A DNA stretch of 8,492 nt from Planctomycetota bacterium (GTDB lineage Bacteria; Planctomycetota; UBA1135; GCA-002686595), in NCBI GenBank assembly GCA_011524785.1, contig WTJQ01000602.1, forward strand, positions 1 through 8,492, in the 5' to 3' direction. Position 1 is the stretch's first letter, and each line of letters starts with the position of its first letter. The translations under genes were made by a program, and so were the position numbers. The notes below the pieces were generated by a model. That model did no database searches, was not told the origin of the DNA, and saw only the letters and a program-made list of their open reading frames with translations. This document shows positions 4,952 to 8,492 of the stretch, one piece after another.

Positions 4952-6307
4952 ATGCGACTCCTCGCCTCCCTGACTGCCGCCGCGGCCTGCTCCGCGGCCC
5001 TCGCCCAGACCCCGGCCGGCCCCGAGGCCACCAGCCCGGTGCTCGAGCGCCTCGGCCTCAAGCGCTGCGGCACCCAGGTCCTCGACCAGGGCCAGTGGAA
5101 CTTCCTGCCTCCGGGTGACTGCGGCAACTCCACCAACCCGACCGCGGCCTACGAGCCGAACCAGGTCCTCGAGATCACCGTCGTGTTCCACATCCTGCGC
5201 TCCAACAGCGGGCAGGGGAACGTGACGGACGCCAACGTCCTCGAGCAGATCGACGTCCTCAACGAGGACTTCCGCGCGATCGCCGGGACCAACGGCCAGC
5301 CGGGCTACGACACCCAGATCCAGTTCAAGCTGGCGACCACCGACCCCAGTGGCAACCCCACCAACGGGATCAACCGCTACAACAACACCACCTGGTACAA
5401 CGACAGCGGGAACTACTGGAACTCGATCGCCTGGGATCCGGACAACTACCTCAACATCTACACGAACCAGGCCAGCGGCGCGCTGGGCTACGTGCCCTTC
5501 CTGCCCCACCAGGGCAGCGTCGGCTCCAACTCGGACCGCGTCGTGTCGCTGTGGTCCGCCGTCGGCAAGAACGCGCCCATCGGCCCGCCCTACAACCAGG
5601 GCCGGACGGTGACCCACGAGGTCGGCCACTACCTGGGCCTCTACCACACCTTCCAGAGCGGCTGCGGCAGCAGCGCCTGCTACTCGTCCGGCGACCGGAT
5701 CTGCGACACCAACCCGGAGTCGCAGCCCCACTTCGGGTGCGGCAACAACAACAGCTGCGGCAGCCCGGACCCGACGACCAACTACATGGACTACAGCGAC
5801 GACCTGTGCATGAACCGCTTCACGCAGGAGCAGGCCCGTCGCATGCGCTGCACGCTGACCCACTGGCGCCCTGACCTGGCCGACGTGGCCGGCGGCGGCT
5901 TCTCGACCACCTACTGCACCTCCAACCTCAACAGCCTCGGCCAGATGGCCCAGCTGACGGTGCTCGGCAGCCCGGTGGTGAGTGACAACGACCTCAACTT
6001 CAGCGTCGTCAACCTGCCCACCAGCGTCTTCGGCTACCTGCTGATGAGCCAGGCCCAGGGCAACGTGCCCTTCTTCGGAGGGAGCAGCGGCATCCTCTGC
6101 CTCGGGGCTCCGTTCATCCGCTTCTCCGGCAACGTGCTGAACTCGGGCGCCAACGGCGAGATCGCCTTCTCGCCCGACGTGAACAACCTCCCCCAGGGAG
6201 CCAGCTTCGGCCCGGGCTCCACCTGGAACTTCCAGTACTGGTACCGGGACGTGGTGCTCTTCCCGACCTCCAACACCTCGGACGCACTCGAGATCACGTT
6301 CCAGTGA
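4952..6307 (+). CDS. Secreted M43 (pappalysin-like) zinc metalloprotease with C-terminal planctomycete-type domain
   Basis: The product has 451 residues. ATG 4952 is chosen because a clear signal peptide follows (MRLLASLTAAAACSAALA, cleavage before Gln19); the frame is open to 4292 but that part is not protein-like. The catalytic domain begins near residue 72 (VLEITVVFHILRS). Zinc ligands and base are in HEVGHYLGLYH: His222, Glu223, His226, His232. The Met-turn is NYMDYSDDLCMNRFT (Met279). Seven cysteines lie between 238 and 300 (238, 243, 251, 263, 269, 286, 300), expected to form the disulfides of the M43B group. Residues 321-451 form a separate domain, from YCTSNLNSLG to WNFQYWYRDV and SNTSDALEITF, which I recall as recurrent at the ends of secreted planctomycete proteins, possibly for sorting or surface attachment. 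It probably degrades extracellular protein or processes secreted proteins. No clear ribosome site is visible. Asn is frequent, unlike the neighbours. Confidence 0.93.
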   Translation: MRLLASLTAAAACSAALAQTPAGPEATSPVLERLGLKRCGTQVLDQGQWNFLPPGDCGNSTNPTAAYEPNQVLEITVVFHILRSNSGQGNVTDANVLEQIDVLNEDFRAIAGTNGQPGYDTQIQFKLATTDPSGNPTNGINRYNNTTWYNDSGNYWNSIAWDPDNYLNIYTNQASGALGYVPFLPHQGSVGSNSDRVVSLWSAVGKNAPIGPPYNQGRTVTHEVGHYLGLYHTFQSGCGSSACYSSGDRICDTNPESQPHFGCGNNNSCGSPDPTTNYMDYSDDLCMNRFTQEQARRMRCTLTHWRPDLADVAGGGFSTTYCTSNLNSLGQMAQLTVLGSPVVSDNDLNFSVVNLPTSVFGYLLMSQAQGNVPFFGGSSGILCLGAPFIRFSGNVLNSGANGEIAFSPDVNNLPQGASFGPGSTWNFQYWYRDVVLFPTSNTSDALEITFQ

Positions 6308-6358
6308 CCGAGCGCGGAGGAGCGGCCCTGGGGCCGCCAGCCTCTCCGCCCTACGCAT

Positions 6359-6396
6359 CAGGAGGCCCCCCGGCTCACGAGCCGGGGGGCCTCCTG
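6359..6396. terminator. Perfect 17-bp hairpin between convergent genes, likely bidirectional terminator
   Basis: Arms 6359-6375 and 6380-6396 are exact reverse complements around CACG; three more pairs (6353-6355 with 6397-6399) extend it past a bulge. It lies 51 nt after the M43 stop and 15 nt beyond the Enzyme I-like stop, so it can serve both. No T-run follows on either strand. A smaller hairpin (6322-6337, GCGGCC around CTGG) lies just upstream. Confidence 0.75.
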
Positions 6397-6411
6397 CGTC
6401 TGGGCCCTGCC

Positions 6412-8205
6412 TCAGCGGGCGTCCGGCGGCGGGGGCACGAGGTCGGGGGGCGTGCTCTGCAGGCGGAAGCCCTCCGCCTCGGCGCTGGCGCGGGCGAGCT
6501 CCATGGAGCGCACGGCCCGAACGACACCCTCGGCTCGGCTCGGCGGCACGCAGAGGTCCCGCAGCCCCGAGCCCACGAGGTGCCTCAGGTTGTCGGGCTG
6601 GTCCACGGCGCGCCCCCACGCCCGCACCGGGATCGCGGCCTCCTCCCCGGCCTGGAGCACGGCGTGCACGGCGCGCAGGGTGAACGGGTGCAGCCGCTCC
6701 AGGTACGGCGCGATCGCGGGGTTCTCCGGGTCGGCGGACAGCACGCTGCGCTGCAGGGGATCGAGCGCGAGGAGGAAGGAGGACGCCTCGCGAGCGAGGT
6801 CGCGCGCGCCGAGCACCGCGGCCGGAGTCTCGACGACCACGCCGACGCTGAGGTCGTCGCGGTGGGGCCGTGAGCGGCGACGGTGCTCGTAGCGCTCCTC
6901 GAACAGCGCTTCCTTGACCGCCCGGAGCTCGCCACAGTCGGTGACGAGCGGGACGAGGACCTCGACCGGGGCCGGGTGCGGAGCGGCCGCCTGGAGGATC
7001 GCTGCCAGCTGGCGTCGCAGGAGGGAGCCTCGCTGCAGGAGGAGTCGCACACCGGCCAGCCCCAGGGCGGGGTTGGGCTCCGGCTCGAGGCCGAGCCAGC
7101 TGGGAGCCATGCTCGAGGAGAGGTCGAGCAGGCGGAAGGAGACGGGCAACGGCCCGGCCTCGGCGAGGACGGAGCGGTAGTGCTCGACGAGGGAGTCCAG
7201 GCTCGGCGCCTCGCGCTCCAGGAGGAACAGCACCTCCGTCCGGAACAGCCCCACGCCGTCGACGCCGAGCACCCGGCCACGCTGCACCTCGGGCAGGGAG
7301 CCACCCGCGGACCACAGGCGCAGATCGACCCCGTCGCGCGTGCGCAGCGGAGCCTCGGCCCACTCCGGACAGACGCCCGGCGGCGCGCCCTCCGCCACCT
7401 GCTCGAACTGAGCCGCGACCTCGGGAGCAGGGCGAACGTGCACGATGCCCTCCGTCGCGTCGAGCAGCACGGTGTCGCCGCTCTCCACGGCCTCGAGCAG
7501 GCCCTCGACGCCGACGAGGGTCGGGACCCCCATGGAGCGCGCGAGCAGCGCCGCGTGGCCAGCGAGGGAGCCCGCTGAGGTGACGATGCCCGCGGGCCGC
7601 TCGCCACCACTCCCGAGCAGGTCCACGAGGGTCAGCTCCTTCGCCACGAGGATCACGCCCGAGAGCGCCAGCGGTGCAGCCCCCTCGCCGTCCGCGCGTT
7701 CGCGCTCGACCGCGCGCAGCACGCGCAGGCCCACGTCACGCAGATCTACCGCACGCTCCCGGATGCGCGGGTTCTCGACGAGCTGGAAGATGCGGTCGAA
7801 GTCCGCGACCGCGCGAGCGATCGCCGACTCGAGGTCGAGCTGCTCCTCCACCACGAGCTTCTCGACGTCGGCGAGGAACACGGCGTCCCCCAGGAGCTTG
7901 GAGTGGGTGTCGAGCACCCGCGCATGGTCGTCAGGCACGTCGGCCGGCAGCCCCGCGCGCAGCTCCTCGAGCTCGGCGCCAGCGGACTCCAGCGCCCGCT
8001 GCAGCCGCGCGAGCTCCGCCGGCACCTGGTCCTGGGGCACGCGGCGCGTGGCCGAGGTCCCCAGCGCCTGGTCCGAGCGACGCGCCTCTCCGAGAGCGAA
8101 GCCGCCCGCGACGCTCGTGCCGCGCAGGATCACGGGCGCCTGCTCCTCGGCCCCCGTCGCCGCCTCGTTCGGGGAGGCGGACTCGCTCGTGGCGGGCGTT
8201 TCCAT
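6412..8205 (-). CDS. Enzyme I (PTS)-like phosphotransferase with degenerate PEP-binding domain
   Basis: The product has 597 residues. ATG 8205 is chosen because AGGA lies 8 nt upstream; an ATG 9 nt earlier has AGG abutting it and is less likely. Residues 27-45 (VILRGTSVAGGFALGEA) match the Enzyme I start, 60-165 is the helical HPr-binding part, with ERAVDLRDVGLRVLR closely matching the family. The swivelling domain has VILVAKELT and AGSLAGHAALLARSMGVPTLVG, with phosphorylatable His217. In the C-terminal barrel GVGLFRTEVLFL (Arg322) and GVVVETPAA (Glu459) are kept, but G-T-N-D-L-T-Q-Y reads A-L-D-P-L-Q-R-S (481-488), D-I-G-G-D-K reads D-L-S-S-S-M, and M-C-G-E reads A-W-G-R, with Trp530 at the catalytic Cys502 position of the E. 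coli enzyme. It is likely phosphorylated differently, or regulatory. No HPr gene lies in the window. Confidence 0.88.
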   Translation of the reverse strand: METPATSESASPNEAATGAEEQAPVILRGTSVAGGFALGEARRSDQALGTSATRRVPQDQVPAELARLQRALESAGAELEELRAGLPADVPDDHARVLDTHSKLLGDAVFLADVEKLVVEEQLDLESAIARAVADFDRIFQLVENPRIRERAVDLRDVGLRVLRAVERERADGEGAAPLALSGVILVAKELTLVDLLGSGGERPAGIVTSAGSLAGHAALLARSMGVPTLVGVEGLLEAVESGDTVLLDATEGIVHVRPAPEVAAQFEQVAEGAPPGVCPEWAEAPLRTRDGVDLRLWSAGGSLPEVQRGRVLGVDGVGLFRTEVLFLLEREAPSLDSLVEHYRSVLAEAGPLPVSFRLLDLSSSMAPSWLGLEPEPNPALGLAGVRLLLQRGSLLRRQLAAILQAAAPHPAPVEVLVPLVTDCGELRAVKEALFEERYEHRRRSRPHRDDLSVGVVVETPAAVLGARDLAREASSFLLALDPLQRSVLSADPENPAIAPYLERLHPFTLRAVHAVLQAGEEAAIPVRAWGRAVDQPDNLRHLVGSGLRDLCVPPSRAEGVVRAVRSMELARASAEAEGFRLQSTPPDLVPPPPDAR

Positions 8206-8211
8206 GCGGGC

Positions 8212-8219
8212 CATCCTAG
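8212..8219 (-). promoter_or_regulatory. CTAGGATG element before the Enzyme I-like gene
   Basis: Same 8-mer as before the M28 gene, ending 6 nt before the ATG at 8205. AGGA gives an 8-nt Shine-Dalgarno spacer. As a -10, TAGGAT (8213-8218) would start transcription next to the A of the ATG. TCGGGA at 8236-8241 is at -35 distance but matches the consensus at only three positions. Confidence 0.4.
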
Positions 8220-8248
8220 GGCTGCGCTTCGTCGATCCCGAGCACCCA

Positions 8249-8269
8249 GGGTCAGGTTGGTCGTGACCC
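8249..8269. promoter_or_regulatory. Inverted repeat GGGTCA-N9-TGACCC, possible operator
   Basis: Exact 6-bp half sites (8249-8254 and 8264-8269) with a 9-bp spacer. The centre is about 54 bp upstream of the start codon, which would suit an activator site if the transcript is leaderless. In an RNA it could also form a small hairpin. Confidence 0.35.
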
Positions 8270-8303
8270 GACGAATCTGCCCCCCTCGGGACTCCAAGCG
8301 CCC

Positions 8304-8362
8304 GTCCTCGCCGATCCTCCGGTCCCCGAACGATGGGGAGGACCAGACCAGGAGGCGAGGAC
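8304..8362. other. Compound 20-bp stem-loop upstream of the Enzyme I-like gene
   Basis: GTCCTCGCC (8304-8312) pairs with GGCGAGGAC (8354-8362). After a 2-nt bulge, TCCT (8315-8318) pairs with AGGA (8350-8353). After an internal loop, GGTCC (8321-8325) pairs with GGACC (8340-8344), and past a single bulged A, CC (8326-8327) pairs with GG (8337-8338). The loop is 9 nt. It could be the terminator of an upstream leftward gene or a structured leader; no T-run follows. Confidence 0.45.
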
Positions 8363-8492
8363 CCCGCGGGCGCCGCTCGGAGGGGTGGCACCTCGGGAGG
8401 ACCGCCGGGGTCCCGAAGCGAGGCGGCGAAGGCGGCTGCCTCTCGGCAATGCGCTCGAGACGGGGCGCCCGGCCACGCCGCGCGGATCCCAA

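Larger units (their letters stand above)
8206..8492. other. Upstream region of the Enzyme I-like gene, no credible gene
   Basis: Open frames here translate to Arg/Pro/Ser-rich sequence without domain features or good ribosome sites, so no gene is called; part of an unseen gene could enter from the right, but nothing supports it. The region carries the CTAGGATG element, a GGGTCA/TGACCC palindrome and a compound hairpin. Confidence 0.55.

Noticed and set aside
4925..7363. 812-codon open frame on the minus strand
   Set aside because: It runs antisense to the M43 gene and in another frame of the Enzyme I-like gene. The product is Arg/Ala/Gly/Val-rich without domains, and both overlapped genes have clear catalytic motifs. 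It is a GC-rich shadow frame.
8206..8391. 62-codon extension of the Enzyme I-like protein, including an alternative ATG at 8214
   Set aside because: The extension is not protein-like and lies ahead of the usual family start. The ATG at 8214 has AGG directly abutting it, whereas the ATG at 8205 has AGGA at a normal distance.
8384..8400. TGGCAC resembling half of a sigma-54 promoter
   Set aside because: No TTGC element lies at the required distance.
8130..8492. Minus-strand open frames at the right edge (8130-8492 and 8252-8476)
   Set aside because: Arg/Pro/Ser-rich translation without motifs, overlapping the start of the Enzyme I-like gene in another frame, and no ribosome site.

Overview
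The window is GC-rich DNA (about 70% by eye) with dense, mostly collinear bacterial genes and no sign of mobile DNA, tRNA, rRNA or CRISPR. The secreted M43 metalloprotease carries a C-terminal domain with a YC-x-S-x-x-N-S-x-G start and a W-x-F-Q-x-W-Y-R-D then S-N-x-S-D-A end. I associate this domain with secreted proteins of deep-branching Planctomycetota (Saltatorellus/Poly30-like lineages). That assignment is from memory and is tentative; another GC-rich, gene-dense phylum such as Myxococcota cannot be excluded.

Layout. (1) 2-1128, plus strand: two tandem genes, the first cut by the window edge, encoding a membrane-anchored and a lipoprotein version of the same CxxC thioredoxin-like module. 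They are 2 bp apart and almost certainly co-transcribed. (2) 1133-4110, minus strand: three genes reading leftward. In transcription order they are a 95-residue protein of unknown function, an exported M28 zinc aminopeptidase-like protein, and a class I SAM methyltransferase with a very lysine-rich N-terminal tail. A perfect 14-bp GC-rich hairpin separates the first two, and the methyltransferase has its own plausible promoter, so these are probably separate transcription units. (3) 4111-4951: an 841-bp gap without a credible gene, between divergently transcribed genes. It contains a promoter-like site with flanking 12-bp direct repeats, a leader hairpin, and a cluster of interrupted stem-loops with RNA-like features. 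(4) 4952-6307, plus strand: the secreted M43 protease. (5) 6359-6396: a perfect 17-bp hairpin between convergent genes. (6) 6412-8205, minus strand: an Enzyme I (PTS)-like protein that keeps the phosphorylatable histidine but has lost several PEP-site residues, including the catalytic cysteine position. (7) 8206-8492: upstream region of that gene, with a small palindrome and a 20-bp compound hairpin.

The genes do not form one pathway. Four of the seven products look exported (two redox-like proteins and two zinc peptidases), and the cysteine-rich M43 protease is the kind of protein a periplasmic redox pair could serve, but nothing in the sequence links them directly. The items most worth a second look are the degenerate Enzyme I, the structured 841-bp gap, and the fact that CTAG occurs only six times in the window: once as a stop codon context and five times just upstream of genes, mostly as TAG-type -10-like hexamers.
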